Shown: positions 21,966 through 33,052, counted from the first letter of the stretch. The stretch: DNA of 64,000 bases from Achatina immaculata (GCA_009760885.1 CM019691.1:26969314-27033313); one strand, 5' to 3'. The notes: generated by a model not told the origin, from the letters alone. Program-made: numbers and translations.

Positions 21966-22246
21966 ATAGATATTGTGGAAGCTGCCAAGCATCACTGTGC
22001 TGAACAGCACCTCTCACAGCTAATCCTACAAATATATGATTTCCATAAACCATCTTAGTAATGACAAACCAACCATCTCTGATTAAGAAAAATCATATTT
22101 TAAAAAATATGCTAGAAATAAACATGAATACAGTGGCAATATGTATGCAAGATTATCCAAATAACAGACATATGAGGCTAGAACATGGAATGCAGAGGAT
22201 GAAATATGTTGATTTAACTTATCTTCCTTATCAAATAAAGCTCAAT

Positions 22247-22463
22247 CCAGTGATTCTCAAACTTTTTCTGGTCAAGGATGCATAAAGTCAATGATAATTT
22301 ACCATGGATCTCCCTATATGGTCCCTCTAAACCCCCTCAACACTATTTATAATTTTAAAATCACACGTTTTAGTTTTACATACAGCTTTGCATTGCTATG
22401 CAGAACATCATATGTCCCTTTGTGGATTCAGGGAGTTTTTGGACCATAGCCTGGGAACCACTG
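22247..22463. mobile_element. hAT-type MITE (217 bp)
   Basis: Ends are inverted: left CAGTGATTCTCAAAC, right (complement) CAGTGGTTCCCAGGC. These fit the CAGTG..TCYCAA ends of hAT-like miniature elements. No coding sequence. The expected 8-bp target duplication is not clear here, probably through decay. Confidence 0.65.
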
Positions 22464-23094
22464 CTTTAGCTTGCATAGATAAAAATGCATCCAGTCTGCA
22501 GATTATATAATTTAAATGCATTCAGATCTACATTAAGTGTACAACATAACAGTCTACCATATCTGAGAGAGTTCACATGGTGCCTGATTTTGGCTGCTGA
22601 TGGTCTGTGTTTCTGAAACAGACCCTGAGAGGTAGAGACAGACACTGAATGGCAGCAGTAGGTGCTGTTCATGATCTTGGCCAGTTTGAGCGAGGCTCAG
22701 TTGGAAATGTTAGGTCTGAAAGTGGAGAGTAATGAAAAATGAAGTACTACATCAGATCTGTTGTTGATGCATCATATCAAATCTGTTGTCTGACCACCCA
22801 CTTTTCCAACTTTTGTCACTTACAACCAGAACCACAGGTTAGACTGTGCAATCATTTGTCTGTCCATTTCACCCACCTTCCATGTGGTTCTGCTTTATGC
22901 AGACAGATACTCTGTATCAAACTAAAGTCTGTGCCATAATTCTTCTTCACAAGCTGCTAGTAACTGTAACTGTAATCAGAGACTGGCATCCGGACATTCC
23001 CATTTGTTCTCCACTTTCCGTTCCAACACCCACTGAAGTGTGCGCCTGCTGATGGCCAATCACACAATGGTTGTGTCTTCTAATCTTATATCAT
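22464..23094. other. Unannotated spacer
   Basis: No gene or repeat recognised. Confidence 0.5.
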
Positions 23095-23330
23095 TCCCGT
23101 GCCATTAGACGTCACATAGGGCTCGCAAAGTAGTTCGCCAATTTTTCCTGTCTTTGGCGAGTCTTTCAACCTCATCAAGGGATTTTATGCCTGTTAATTT
23201 GGCCTCTCTTAACAATGTCCTCTTCAGAGTTTGACACGGTCTGCCTCTTTTTCTTTGGCCTGTTGTGTTCCACCTGATAGCTTCTTTTGGGATTCTCTGA
23301 TAATTTCTTCTCATCAAGTAACCAACATAT
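23095..23330 (-). mobile_element. LINE-C copy 2, 3' end only
   Basis: Minus strand reads MRRNYQRIPKEAIRWNTTGQ, GRPCQTLKRTLLREAKLTGI, SLDEVERLAKDRKNWRTTL and ALCDV, then stop and a GGCACGGGAATGATA 3' end. It matches LINE-C copy 1 and is 5'-truncated at about 23330. Confidence 0.92.
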
Positions 23331-24285
23331 GGTTGTGTCTAACATGTGTTAAATCACTTCTTTCAGAAAAATGTCGTCATTTAACCTGATGTTGCCCTCT
23401 ATACACAGCCTATCCAATCTTGGATGTGTCCATTCTTAGGGTTCCCTGAATTGATGCCATGCCTGCCAGCTTGTCCACTTTCTCACTATCTTTCACTCCC
23501 GCATGACCTGGGCAGTACATCCACATCAAACTGGATAACCGAGAGGCCTCTAGAAGCTAGATCCACTCTCTGTGGAAGAAATGTCTCTCTCGTTTCTCTG
23601 TAACAAGTTGCTAGTAGTGTATCTCTTGCATTTCTGCTAATAATGGTCCTATATTTGTGCTTATAATGTTATTATGTTTGCATTTACAATATCCATAATG
23701 CTTTATAACTGTGGTGAGAAAGTTAAAAGACCTTATATGGTCAACTAATGTCACAGTGCTAGGGGAAATAAAAAAAAATGCTCTGCTACTACATACTAGA
23801 CTCATTAAGAAATGGATAGTTTTTTTGTTTATTTATCATTTGTTTGCACTTATAAGTGATACATAATTTGTAATTTACATTTTTCCTTGATGTCATAAAC
23901 TAGAAGATAATGCTACTGTGGCGACGAAGTTGTAATAAAGATATCTGCCAGGGGTGTCTTACTTCTTACAGTAAACATATAAAACAGTTTTCTTATCAAG
24001 CTTCACTACAATCTGGAGGATATCCATCTTTACTTCACTGACCAGTCTGTATAATCACAACAGCCTGTTATGAGAAATAGGGCAGGGATATAGGATAAGA
24101 TTCTGACTTGCTATTATTATGAGTTTATTATCATTTCTGATAACAACCAAAATCTGTTCATAATAGCAACAAATAACCAATTATACAGAAAATGGGGCAA
24201 TAAAATAAAAAAAGAGAATTCGTTGAAAAATACTGTTTATTTTTTAACCAGATAATTAAAATATGTAACTATGATTCATTCTTAC
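23331..24285. other. Possible intron of the minus-strand gene
   Basis: No second exon could be recognised. If the exon at 24286-24392 is real, this stretch is the start of its first intron. AT-rich, no repeat family seen. Confidence 0.4.
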
Positions 24286-24392
24286 CTTAGTATAGGGTCG
24301 CTTAACTCATCAAATTTATCTCGTTTCCGAACATTTATAATGCAAACACTGTGCATCTGAATGAAACTGCCCCGCGACAACACGGCAGCCAT
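24286..24392 (-). CDS. Candidate first coding exon, product unknown
   Basis: On the minus strand an ATG in good context (AACATGG) opens 35 codons reading MAAVLSRGSFIQ, MHSVCIINVRKRD and KFDELSDPIL. This ends at a consensus splice donor, AAG|GTAAGA, with the intron starting at 24285 in phase 2. The surroundings are CpG-richer than neighbouring DNA (CCGCGACAACACGGC, CGTCGTGCAC), as expected near a promoter. The N terminus has Arg/Lys and Ser but no acidic residue before D25, so a mitochondrial presequence is possible. I do not recognise the protein and found no second exon. It could be a chance frame, but start context, open frame and donor fit together. Confidence 0.5.
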
Positions 24393-24711
24393 GTTTATTC
24401 GTCGTGCACAAAAACTTTAGTTTCGTAGAAAATTTTATTCATGAGTTGTAATTATAATGTCCGGTCATTGTTACATGCTTTGGACATTAATGGCTCGTCG
24501 AATGAATGGAGAACGAATGAAGAATGAGCTTTTTAAAACTTAAACTATGCACAAAGCATTACCACAACGCTGATCACGTATACAATTTGCTCACTGTACA
24601 GGCGTTCCCTGTTTATTTGACTAATTAGAGAAAAGAGCAAGATCGAACACTGAAATTGGATGAAATTTCAAGCGTTTTTTTTTCTTCCTTAGCTTGTTTT
24701 TTTGCATAAAT
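24393..24711. promoter_or_regulatory. Possible 5' UTR/promoter side of the minus-strand exon
   Basis: Sequence upstream of the candidate ATG. CpGs cluster close to it (24395-24405 and near 24490). No TATA box or initiator is convincing. Placement rests only on the neighbouring exon. Confidence 0.3.
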
Positions 24712-24724
24712 ATGCAAGATAAAT

Positions 24725-24906
24725 TTACAGGGGAGCAGAAGTAAGGGTAGACCAAAAGAGACATGGAGAAGAACAACAGAAAGGATGTTGAGCAATAGAG
24801 GGCTCACCTGGGCAAGAGCAGAAAAAAAGGCGAAGGACAGGCATTTGTGGAAAACCCTTGCGGAAGCCCCATGTGCCCTGGGCACTTAAGGTTCAGAGAG
24901 ACAGAG
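24725..24906 (+). mobile_element. LINE-A copy 5, 182-bp 3' fragment with target duplication
   Basis: Strongly 5'-truncated copy covering only the last codons (GRPKETWRR region to CALGT) and a minimal tail. It is flanked by perfect 13-bp duplications ATGCAAGATAAAT at 24712-24724 and 24907-24919, so this is a true retrotransposition event. Confidence 0.95.
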
Positions 24907-24991
24907 ATGCAAGATAAATGAACGAAACTAAACCAAAGCTTATTGATAATTCATTGGAAAAACTTCTATAGGCGTGGCTCACTTTGAGAAA

Positions 24992-25024
24992 GGGGGGCGG
25001 GGGGCGCGGGCGGAGTGGGTGGGG
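24992..25024 (+). other. G-quadruplex-forming tract
   Basis: Runs of 6, 6, 3, 3 and 4 G separated by 1-6 bases in 33 bp. Fits the usual four-tract G-quadruplex pattern on the plus strand. Confidence 0.75.
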
Positions 25025-25116
25025 AATTGCTTTATCCTACACTATCAGTCCAAAGTTAATATGTTAATATTATTGAAGAACTTTTACTAAGCTGTTTCTC
25101 AAATGGATTACAATGA

Positions 25117-25160
<44 letters not shown>
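25117..25160. repeat. (TA)n tail of LINE-E copy 1
   Basis: Uninterrupted TA run of 43-44 bp next to the 3' end of the minus-strand LINE-E. A similar run ends LINE-E copy 2. Confidence 0.9.
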
Positions 25161-25162
<2 letters not shown>

Positions 25163-26100
25163 TCTAGGCATCGTGTCGTATGGCGTAGGCGATCATTTCT
25201 CTCCACAATCCTTGTCTTTTGGGTTTATTATGACATCCGCCGGTGATTTTCGTCTCAGCTACACTGACAGCCTATCCAGTAACTTCTCTCTCTGTCTTCC
25301 TCTGTCTCTTCTTCCCTCAATTTTTCCAGTTGCCACAGTGTGCTCCAGTTTTCCTCTTCTCGGGAAATGTACTATAAATCTCGCTTGTCTGCCTCTGATC
25401 TTTGCTATAATTTGTTTTTTAACTCAAGCCTCTCCTAAGACTTCTTCGTTGGTTTTCTTGGCTGTCCATGGTACCTTCAACGCCCTTCTTATAAACCACA
25501 TTTCCATGGCCTCCATTTCTCGCTGTACTCTCTTATTCATAGACCATGCTTCACACCCATAAAACAAAATTGGCTCGATGTAACATTTAAGTACTCGGAA
25601 TCTTGTTTCCACTGATATGGATCTGTTGCACAAGATGTGTCTCATTTTCTAGAATGCTCACTTAGCCTGAGGATGTTTGCTTTTTATTTCGTTGTGATAT
25701 TTCCCACAAGTTGTTATAATCGTTCCCAAGTACTTGAATATATCAACTTGTTTCAGATTTGTGCCATCGATGGTAATGCTACATTGTGGTGGTATTCTTT
25801 TCTTTGAGATGACCATCACTTCAGTCTTATTTTTGTTCAGGCTGAGAACCACGATGTCCAGAAGAGCCTGCAGCTCCCCTTCACTTTTAGCAATCAGAAC
25901 TGTGTCGTCTGAATATCTTAAGTTGCTAAGGTTGTACTCGCTAATTGATATTCCTGGCATGTTCTCTGTATTTCTCACTATGTTTTCGCTGTACAAGGAG
26001 AAGAGGTCAGGAGATAGGACACATCCTTGTCTCACTCCCAATTTTATGTCTTGGAATGCTCTTATTTGGTTCTCAACCCTCATTGCTGCTGATTGCAATC
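25161..26100 (-). mobile_element. LINE-E copy 1, 5'-truncated RT
   Basis: Minus strand encodes RVENQIRAFQDIKLGVRQGC and LSPDLFSLYSENI (motif B), LRYSDDTVLIAKSE (motif C, both Asp), LNKNKTEVMVISKK, FKYLGTIITTCGKY, a stop at about 25657, ILFYGCEAWSMNKR, MEMWFIRRALKVPW, EEVLGEA with another stop, and the C-terminal GRQARF and GRRDRGRQ. The frame ends in TAG directly before the TA tail. Motif A is missing because of truncation near 26100. A second copy lies at 47488. Confidence 0.92.
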
Positions 26101-26104
26101 AGCA

Positions 26105-26206
26105 GCAATATATATATATATACACACAAAAATATATATATAAATATAAAATATAATAAAATAAATATAAATATAAATATAAAATATATAAATATTATAT
26201 ATATAC
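26105..26206. repeat. AT-rich low complexity
   Basis: TATATA, then AAATATA units. LINE-A copy 6 is inserted in it. Confidence 0.9.
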
Positions 26207-26402
26207 AAAAATAGCACTAAGATGGACATCACAGGGGAACAGAAGTAAGTGTAGACCAAAAGAGACATGGAGAAGAACAACAGAAAGGATGTTGAGCAAT
26301 AGAGGGCTCACCTGGGCAAGAGCAGAAAAAAAGGCGAAGGACAGGCATTTGTGGAAAACCCTTGCGGAAGCCCCATGTGCCCTGGGCACTTAAGGTTCAG
26401 AT
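26207..26402 (+). mobile_element. LINE-A copy 6, 3' fragment without AG tail
   Basis: About 195 bp of LINE-A 3' end (IALRWT region to CALGT). ATATATATAC at 26197-26206 and again at 26403-26412 can be read as the target duplication. Unlike most copies, the end is GGTTCAG followed directly by TA repeats. Confidence 0.92.
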
Positions 26403-26412
26403 ATATATATAC

Positions 26413-26712
26413 GGTAATGCTTTTATGCAGCTTTTTACAATTGTATTTCTCAAATCTTTGCTAACGCACGAATAACAGAATCTACGTTCAGGGGCCATGT
26501 TATCAGTAATTTCAGATTTTAATAATGAGTATTTACAACTTATGTCGCGAGGTTCTTAAATAAAATAGAGGTGTTAATGCGCTATCAGCTACGATACCCT
26601 CCCCGCCCAGAGTTGAATGCGATCGCACGTACCATGAAACGTGAAGCAACAACAGGACGCACCGTGGACTACTTCCTGGACACTAGAATTCTAACTCACA
26701 TAATCTAAAATA
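26413..26712. other. Unannotated spacer
   Basis: No element recognised. Confidence 0.5.
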
Positions 26713-27754
26713 CGATGTGTTCGGAAAATAACTGTGCACTAACCCGGTACCGATTCCGGTATCGTAGTGATATCTTAATGACTGCAGTATCTATCCAGAT
26801 CTACCCGCGAACGTTAGTGTGTTGAACCCTGCTGTTGTGTAGCATTCACTGTATTCAGTGTCTTTGTGTATTTAGTTGTCAGGCAGCGAGGCAGTTGTTG
26901 AAGCCCACGATGCTGAAATAAGTTTATTCACTACGGTTCTTTAACGAGTGAAGCGTATTTTTCTTGTTGAGCAAGCATTTCGAGAAGGCGGTACATGCAC
27001 TGATTTAGTGTGGGAGCAGTTTGTTGAAAGATTCCCAGGAACACCCGTACCTCATCGCAATGCAGTTTATAACTTATTGAGAAATTTAGTGAAAAAGTGT
27101 CAGATGCACACCGTGGTGGGAGACCATCTAAACACAACAAGGAGAAGTTATCAGACATTTCTTACTCTATGCTCCGGAGTCCATCAAAGGCTTTACGTAT
27201 GTTGGCACAACAGGAAGGTATCGGACTTGCAACAGCGCATAAAGCGGTCAGAAAAAACTTGAAACTCTTCCCATATAAAGTAACTGCGGTCCAATGATTG
27301 CTGCCAGCGGATCATGACAAATTACTCCGTTACTGTGAATGGTTTACAAATTTAATTTAAAATAAAACTGCTGATGTTCTTGATGTCACCTTTTTACAGA
27401 GGAGGCCTGGTTTCACCTCTCGTGCTATGTTAACGCACAAAATACACGATTCTGAAGTTTATCGAAATCGCCCACATATAAGAAACATTTCACCAGCAAA
27501 ATTAAGAAAAGTGTTTGTGAATAAAATTAAACGTTTTCAAGCTTGCATAGACGCACAGGGACATCACTTTCAACATTTGTTATAAGGTACGTGTCTGATT
27601 AGCTTATAATACGTAACATTTTTTTAATCAGCACGCTTAATCGGCGACTCCACCCACGGCAGGTGGATGTAGCAAGATACTGTAGACATTAAGATATCAC
27701 TACGATACCGGAATCGATACGGGGTTAGTGCACAGTTACTTATGGAACACCCTA
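26713..27754 (+). mobile_element. Mariner-like element with 75-bp inverted repeats, internally deleted
   Basis: Terminal inverted repeats: 26713-26790 pairs with 27677-27754 (ACTGTGCACTAACC, CGATTCCGGTATCGTAGTGATATCTTAATG and so on, few mismatches), flanked by TA-containing sequence. Inside are remnants of a transposase with a DUF4817-type helix-turn-helix. Total 1.04 kb. The inverted repeats are much better preserved than the gene. Confidence 0.87.
26948..27583 (+). pseudogene. DUF4817-type transposase remnant
   Basis: N-terminal helix-turn-helix: RIFLVEQAFREGG, FVERFPGTPVPHRNAVYNLL (typical FPGxPVP). After a frameshift near 27095: GGRPSKHNKEKLSDI, SPSKALRMLAQQEGIG, TAHKAVRKNLKLFPYKVTAV. 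After a stop come LRYCEWFTNL and DVLDVTF, where a catalytic Asp-Glu-Trp block is expected but degraded, then a jump to SPAKLRKVFVNKIKRFQACI and GHHFQHLL, the usual C terminus. Most of the DDE core is gone. The start is unclear: the frame opens at a GTG, so the true N terminus may be lost. Confidence 0.82.
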
Positions 27755-27820
27755 TATAATTACTAAGGGATTTGGTTTCATCGAATTTTTTATATTTTTC
27801 TTTATGCTAGTGTGTATGTG

Positions 27821-27834
27821 GGGGGGGGGGGGGA
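27821..27834. repeat. Poly-G run
   Basis: About 14 consecutive G within GTGTGTATGTGGGG context. Confidence 0.9.
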
Positions 27835-27844
27835 ATAGAGAGAG

Positions 27845-27990
27845 ATTGCTTGATTAATTGATTGATTGATCTTTATTTCCAAAGGGTTAAGAATTGAGCG
27901 CGCAGGCCTGTCTGACATTCTGCCCTTCATCATAAAACTTTCACTTTGTTCCAGACATTCTACAAATATTCTGCTCATATAACCAACATA
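27845..27990 (-). repeat. Repeat K, copy 1
   Basis: Shares TTCCAAAGGGTTAAGAATTG, CAGGCCTGTCTGACATTCTG and CCCTTCATCAT with 32484 and 48366, and inverted with 46028. Next to it on the plus-strand left side is a GATT-type tail (27850-27870), so the 3' end points left, giving minus orientation. Family unknown, perhaps a LINE or SINE 3' end. Confidence 0.7.
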
Positions 27991-28069
27991 ACTAACATTG
28001 GAAAGCTGAGAGATATAAAATAAAATTAAAGTATAACATTCACATTTCATTATTATCCATGCACTCAAT

Positions 28070-28477
28070 ATAGAAAGTAGCTACATACATATATAAGTGA
28101 CAACAGAAAGTAACTACATACATATATAAGTGACAACAGAAAGCAACCACGTACGTATATAAATGACTATTGAAATTAACTGCATACATATATAAATGGC
28201 TACAGAAAGTACCTACATACATGTATAAATGACTACAGGAAGCAACTATATACATATATAAATGATTACATAAAGTACCTAAATACATATATAAATGACT
28301 TCAGAAAGTACCTACATACATATATAAATGACTACAGAAAGTACCTACATACATATATAAATGACTACAGAAAGTACCTACATACATATATAAATGAGTA
28401 CAGAAAGTACCTACATACATATATAAATGACTACAAAAAGTACCTACATACATATATAAATGACTACAGAAAGTAAG
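28070..28477. repeat. 33-bp minisatellite, about 12 units
   Basis: Unit ATGACTACAGAAAGTACCTA plus CATACATATATAA, 33 bp, diverged at the left and more uniform at the right. Since 33 is divisible by 3, a minus-strand open frame with an 11-residue repeat arises, which is not a gene. A (GA)n run at 28475-28502 follows. Confidence 0.93.
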
Positions 28478-28502
28478 AGAGAGAGAGAGAGAGAGAGAGA
28501 GA

Positions 28503-29249
28503 TGAGCTGAAGTTTGAAATTAAGATCGAGTCAAGCTCAGAATCATGACAGCTGTCTTTCACCCTCTGCTATATTATTTCAATAAATCAAATGACATTTT
28601 TCGTGCCATCGCAGTTTCCTTTCTAATAAACAACAGGTGCCTGGTTCACTGAGCTTACAGTCACTAAATTGTCTGCGAGCAGCCCATATTCTAAATGGCT
28701 GCCCGGGCATTCCGTACCTTGAAAACACTGCTCACACTTTTTCCATCTATAAAACTTTCTAAACTCTCCCACGTGCGCTACGTTTCAATTTCAAGTAAAT
28801 GAGGTGAAAACAATCTTGTTTTCAAAGGTACACGTTTGGAGTAGCTGCGTGTTGTAACAGTCCTACCCAAAGATCCCACACAGAGTCATTTAAACAAACT
28901 GCGCTTTCCATTACCTCGATACTTACATTAAGTTGAAAACAGCATTTAAGATGCGAGGATAGAAGATAGAGCAAACAGGATTTTTATTTCAAAGCTGGTG
29001 CATCTGAGAGGATTCTGTTGGGATGATCTCCAGAACTGACGAGATGAATAGATTTAGCATGTTTAATATCTCTTTGAATTTAAATATTTCAGTTTCAAAA
29101 CGCATGTAACATGGACAGGTATACAATGGTATATGTATGATGCAGTTTAAAAGAAGAAAGACAAATGAGAAAAAAAATGAGTAGACATGGCAATAGAGAC
29201 CAATAGAGTGGACACAATGAAATGCAGACAAACAGTAACCGGTTTTACA
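28503..29249. other. Unannotated spacer
   Basis: No gene or repeat family recognised. Confidence 0.5.
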
Positions 29250-29312
29250 GAAGAAAAAGAAGAAGAAGAAGAAAGAAAGAAAGAAAGAAAGAAGAAGAAG
29301 AAGAAGAAGAAG
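29250..29312. repeat. (GAA)n/(GAAA)n tract
   Basis: AAGAAGAAG changing to GAAAGAAAGAAA and back. Purine-only on the plus strand. Confidence 0.9.
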
Positions 29313-31035
29313 CAGGTTATAGCTATTCGTCTGGTAATATAAGCGAAACAAAAATTGGTTTTAATGCTAAATCGTTGGCGAACAGTGCAGATTCTAAGCG
29401 TTCTCAAATTTCGAAAGATAATTTTTTGTTCTTAGAAAAGTTTTTCGTGGTTCTCCTCAGTCAGAGCGATTTCCTTGTTTCTTTCTTTGAGAAGTAATTG
29501 ATCGCCTCTCCGATCAATGGCCTCTTTACTTCTCCATACAAAACGTGAACAAACAGCACTTTAAATTGCACGGATACTCATATTAATCAGGTTGAAAACA
29601 ACGAGGTTTATGCACGTTAATATTTAGGAACAAAGTTTGGATGACTAGTCTATAAACATTTGTAGACAAATCACATCAGACGTGACAGAAGGAAGAACAG
29701 TAAGACAATGATTTTGATTAGAGCCCCGGACTCCAGTGGGACGAGCAAATGTCTAGCCACTAGAGGGCAACACCCCCTCAACTCAGCCATGAAGCACCCG
29801 TAACTTAATACATTTTTAGTACTACCGGTTTGGTGATTATATGTCAGTACTTCCTTAAGTTCAGTGCTTTGATTTGGTCGCCTCATATCTAGACTGTGAC
29901 ATAGGGTAGTGTGTTAATGTGATCTGCTGGGCACAATTTTGGCTTCATTATATTCTGTAAAGTACTGTTCATATTCTAAGGTCTAGACTTTATTGTGCTC
30001 CTTTCTAATTTGGTTTTTTTTTTTTCAGTCTCTCGGTCCTATAAAACTTCTCCTTGAGGTATTTAATCGAAAATTAAAGAGACTGACAAAAAAGCATATA
30101 CACGCACTAACTGTTCATCTACCAGTGAAATTGATTACAATACTCAAAAACTAATGAATGGTAATATAAGCGTATATTAGCATTTTCACAATTAACTTTA
30201 ACTGTATTGTTTCGTGTCTAGGCAGAAGTGACTTTGGAGTGAATTGTTCAGGAGTCAATCCTGAATGAGGAGTGCTTCGTACCTGTTACACCAATACCAC
30301 GTCTTGGTAGTAAGAAATATTTACAGACAAAGCGTAGTCTTGGCCCAGTCTTATTTGCTTTAATGTCACATTCCGCCATTAAACGTTTATAGCAGGAGTT
30401 TAAGTGGATTATTTCGGACAGTCCTTTAACTCTTTTTCTCCAAAACAGCACTGGCACGGTTGGCAGATCTTGCATGACTGCGCAAATCAATGCGCAGAGT
30501 GATATTTAAGCTAAGTCTAAGTGAAATAAAAGTAGTCTATTTCTGATCTAGCCCACGTTCTTAAATTACTGAGTAACATTCTTCTGGTTTCTTTCTGTCG
30601 ATATTTCCCAATAGCATTTATTCTGCAGCTGCGTAGAAAAAGTTAAAATAGGTTTACGACGGAGATACCCTAGGGAAAGTGAATTCTTGCTCAATGGGAG
30701 CTTAACTGCAGCTCTTGTCTGGCAGTGGAGAAAACTTTTTGTAACTATTTTATGGTCTTCCGGATAGCAGAAGAGTAAATAAATGTTCACTGATCGAATT
30801 AAAGATAACCTGTTGTATTTCATTCAAGAGCTTATGGAAATCATAACTACAACATTATATTATTAAATTATCAAGCTAGACTATGTAATTTTACAGCGTA
30901 AAATCAATATTGTTAATGTTTCCAAAAAATTATGTTTAAAAAAAAAAAGAAAGGAAATAAACTGCGTAAGTTGGCAGAAAATGTTGACGCGGGCCTGATG
31001 TGTGGCCCACGGACAAAAGTTTTGGGCGGACAAAT
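29313..31035. other. Long unannotated stretch
   Basis: 1.7 kb without a recognised element. A minus-strand open frame at 30248-30490 (80 codons, LFWRKRVKGLSEII and GPRLRFVCKYFLL) has no family motif I can name and no splice or start support. A block at 29735-29765 faintly recalls the S1 body in reverse. Confidence 0.4.
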
Positions 31036-31039
31036 AAAG

Positions 31040-31255
31040 ACGTCTTGATAAGGCTCAACAATTTGCATCACATAATGGTATAGTATATCTAAGGTTTCTG
31101 CAGTTTCTTCCCTCCATCTCCTGTGTGAGCGGCCTCCTCCTCTGTTTCCCACAACTCTTGGTGTGAGTTTCTTTTGTTGTATACTGTCTGTGCTCTGCAG
31201 ACTTTATAGTGGTCTGGCAGGGTAGGAATGTCGTGATATTTGGTCCCATGGGGTG
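31040..31255 (-). mobile_element. LINE fragment (linker region), copy 1
   Basis: Matches 34735-34860 (TTCTGCAGTTTCTTCCCTCCATC versus TTCTGTAATTTCTTCCATCCATC, then CTTCTTCCTCTGTT). It encodes broken minus-strand pieces such as RRRPLTQEMEGRNCRN. Likely the endonuclease-RT linker of a LINE, family uncertain. Confidence 0.6.
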
Positions 31256-31275
31256 TAAAGTTCGAGGTAAATTGG

Positions 31276-31326
31276 TGCGTAGAAACAGGTTTATTAATGA
31301 GTCCTCGTTAATTAATAAAACTGTCT
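31276..31326. repeat. Short palindromic (foldback) element, copy 1
   Basis: GTAGAAACAGGTTTATTAAT and, after a 12-bp centre, ATTAATAAAACTGTCTTAC form an inverted repeat. An almost identical foldback lies at 33451-33502. Confidence 0.75.
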
Positions 31327-31498
31327 TACATAGTCAAACGCGAGGTTTACTACCTGCGTGAGTTTAGCTGGCTGGTCCCAACTTACATAGTCAGACGCGA
31401 GGTTTACTACCTGCGTGAGTTTAGCTGGCTGCGTCCCAACTTACATAGTCAGAGGCGAGGTTTACTACCTGCGTGAGTGTAGCTAGTCCCAACGACCA
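31322..31498. repeat. Tandem repeat, about 58-bp unit, 3 copies
   Basis: Unit CTTACATAGTCAGACGCGAG, GTTTACTACCTGCGTGAGTT, TAGCTGGCTG(C)GTCCCAA, three times with few changes, starting in the right arm of the foldback. Confidence 0.93.
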
Positions 31499-32469
31499 GT
31501 GGTTTTGCAGTTAGACGCAGTCTCCGTGAAAGGAAAAAGTTTTGTCTTTCGTCTCCGCACGGTTTACTCAAGTCTGAAGTATTGGGTCGGCCAATGATCA
31601 GGTAAGGATTGGTTGTGGAATGTTTAGGGATGCTTGTAAGTAGAATCCACTACATCTGTCTGTGTGCGAGTCATATTTCTAATGATAGATAGAGGTGTAT
31701 GGTGCAGTTTTACAAAGTGAGGGAGGAAGTGAGCAAGGTGAGAAAAAATCGAATATAAAGTATGAGAATGTATAAATGAAAAACATACAACATCCGATAT
31801 TTCGGCGTGAGCCTTATTCGAGGATACATACACAACGAAATACAAACACATATAACTTATCTGAAGTGTCTTGCTCCGAGTGAGAAGCAGAAATGTGTGT
31901 GGAAGAAGGAGGAGGAAAAAAAGGAGGAGGAAAAAAAAACCACGCTGCCTACAGACAAAAGATTCCCGATAGAGCCAATCATAACGAAGAAGCGGAGAGA
32001 GAGGAGGAGAACAAGTGGGAGAAAGGGGTGGGGGGAAGGCAATAGAAACATGATAGCCGCTAGAGGTGTCGGGGGGGGGGGGGGAAGGGAGAGATGGGAG
32101 GGAAAAGGGGACGCGGATAGATAATGAATGAAGAACTTAAACACCTACAGGGAGAAAATGTGAAACTGGCGAATAGGACATTTATTTAAACCAGTTTTAC
32201 TGCAGTCGCCATCCCTTTTATATTTCTAATGATGTTTCTTGGTCATGATTTACAACTTCAGTTTAGTGCGTTCTGCAGCTGTTGTTTGTTTATTTTACCT
32301 AGATGGACTGCAGTTCGTTGATTCTGTATCGTGGGTGCTTATATGTAAATATAATTATTCTGTTTTGATTGATGTTCAGTAAGTAATGCTAGATCTTATA
32401 TCTGTGTACATAAACTACAATATCTAGGTAGAGAGTGGGTTGAATAGGGAGAGAAAGAACGAACAAACG
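31499..32469. other. Spacer with purine-rich tracts
   Basis: Holds a GGAGGAAAAAAAGGAGG purine-rich block (31905-31940) and a poly-G run of about 14 at 32070-32083. No gene supported; the plus-strand frame at 31807-32124 is composition-driven (Glu/Lys/Arg). Confidence 0.5.
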
Positions 32470-32650
32470 AACATACTTTAGTTTCAAAGGGTTAAGAATT
32501 GGGCACGCAAGCCCGTCTGACATTCTGCCCTTCATCATGCAGCTTTCACTCAATCACAATCATTCAGCATTTGTTAATGAGCATAATAAATACGAAGAAG
32601 CAAACAAGCGAATAAATAAATAAACGATAAACCATCTTTTGTCCATACAC
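32470..32650 (-). repeat. Repeat K, copy 2
   Basis: TTTCAAAGGGTTAAGAATTG, GGCACGCAAGCCCGTCTGAC, ATTCTGCCCTTCATCATGCA, then CAGCATTTGTTAATGAGCAT. Same order as in copy 3 at 48345. Tail side at about 32455-32475 is CGAACAAACGAAC. Confidence 0.75.
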
Positions 32651-32867
32651 CCCACATTCTGATTTACGAGTCGGTAACTACATAAAGAGAGTTGCAGAAT
32701 GCGGAGGTCCAGAGACGGGGCTGTAAGAGTGAGTGGGAAAGGGTGTAATTCTTATACGATTCATAGTTTTGATAATGGCTTGTTTTGACTATTTTCCTGT
32801 TGCAGAGCAGACACTACGCTCTATGTACGTTATACTACATACTTCATACTATATACCTCATACTATA

Positions 32868-32965
32868 ATAGAGGGCTTACCTGGGCAAGAGCAGAAAAAA
32901 AAGGCAAAGGACAGGCATTTGTGGAAAACTTTTGCGGAAGCCCCATGTGCCCTCGGCACTTAAGG
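32868..32965 (+). mobile_element. LINE-A copy 7, about 100-bp 3' end
   Basis: Only the last 30 or so codons of LINE-A (from TAGAGGGCTTACCTGGGCAA to CALGT) remain. In this copy the usual GTGCCCTGGGCAC is GTGCCCTCGGCAC. Confidence 0.9.
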
Positions 32966-32972
32966 TTCAGAG

Positions 32973-33024
<52 letters not shown>

Positions 33025-33052
33025 AGAGAGAGAGAAAGAGAGAGAGAGATTT
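32966..33052. repeat. Expanded (GA)n tail of LINE-A copy 7
   Basis: About 85 bp of GAGAGA with GAAGAG and GAAAGA interruptions; the longest LINE-A tail in the window. Confidence 0.9.

Noticed and set aside
28040..28288. Minus-strand frame with an 11-residue repeat
   Set aside because: Frame shadow of the 33-bp minisatellite.
28070..28477. CRISPR-like array
   Set aside because: Units are contiguous with no unique spacers, and the genome is eukaryotic; it is a minisatellite.
30248..30490. 80-codon minus-strand frame with LFWRKRVKGL and LRFVCKYFLLPRRG
   Set aside because: Looks protein-like but has no recognised motif, start context or flanking splice sites; left unannotated.
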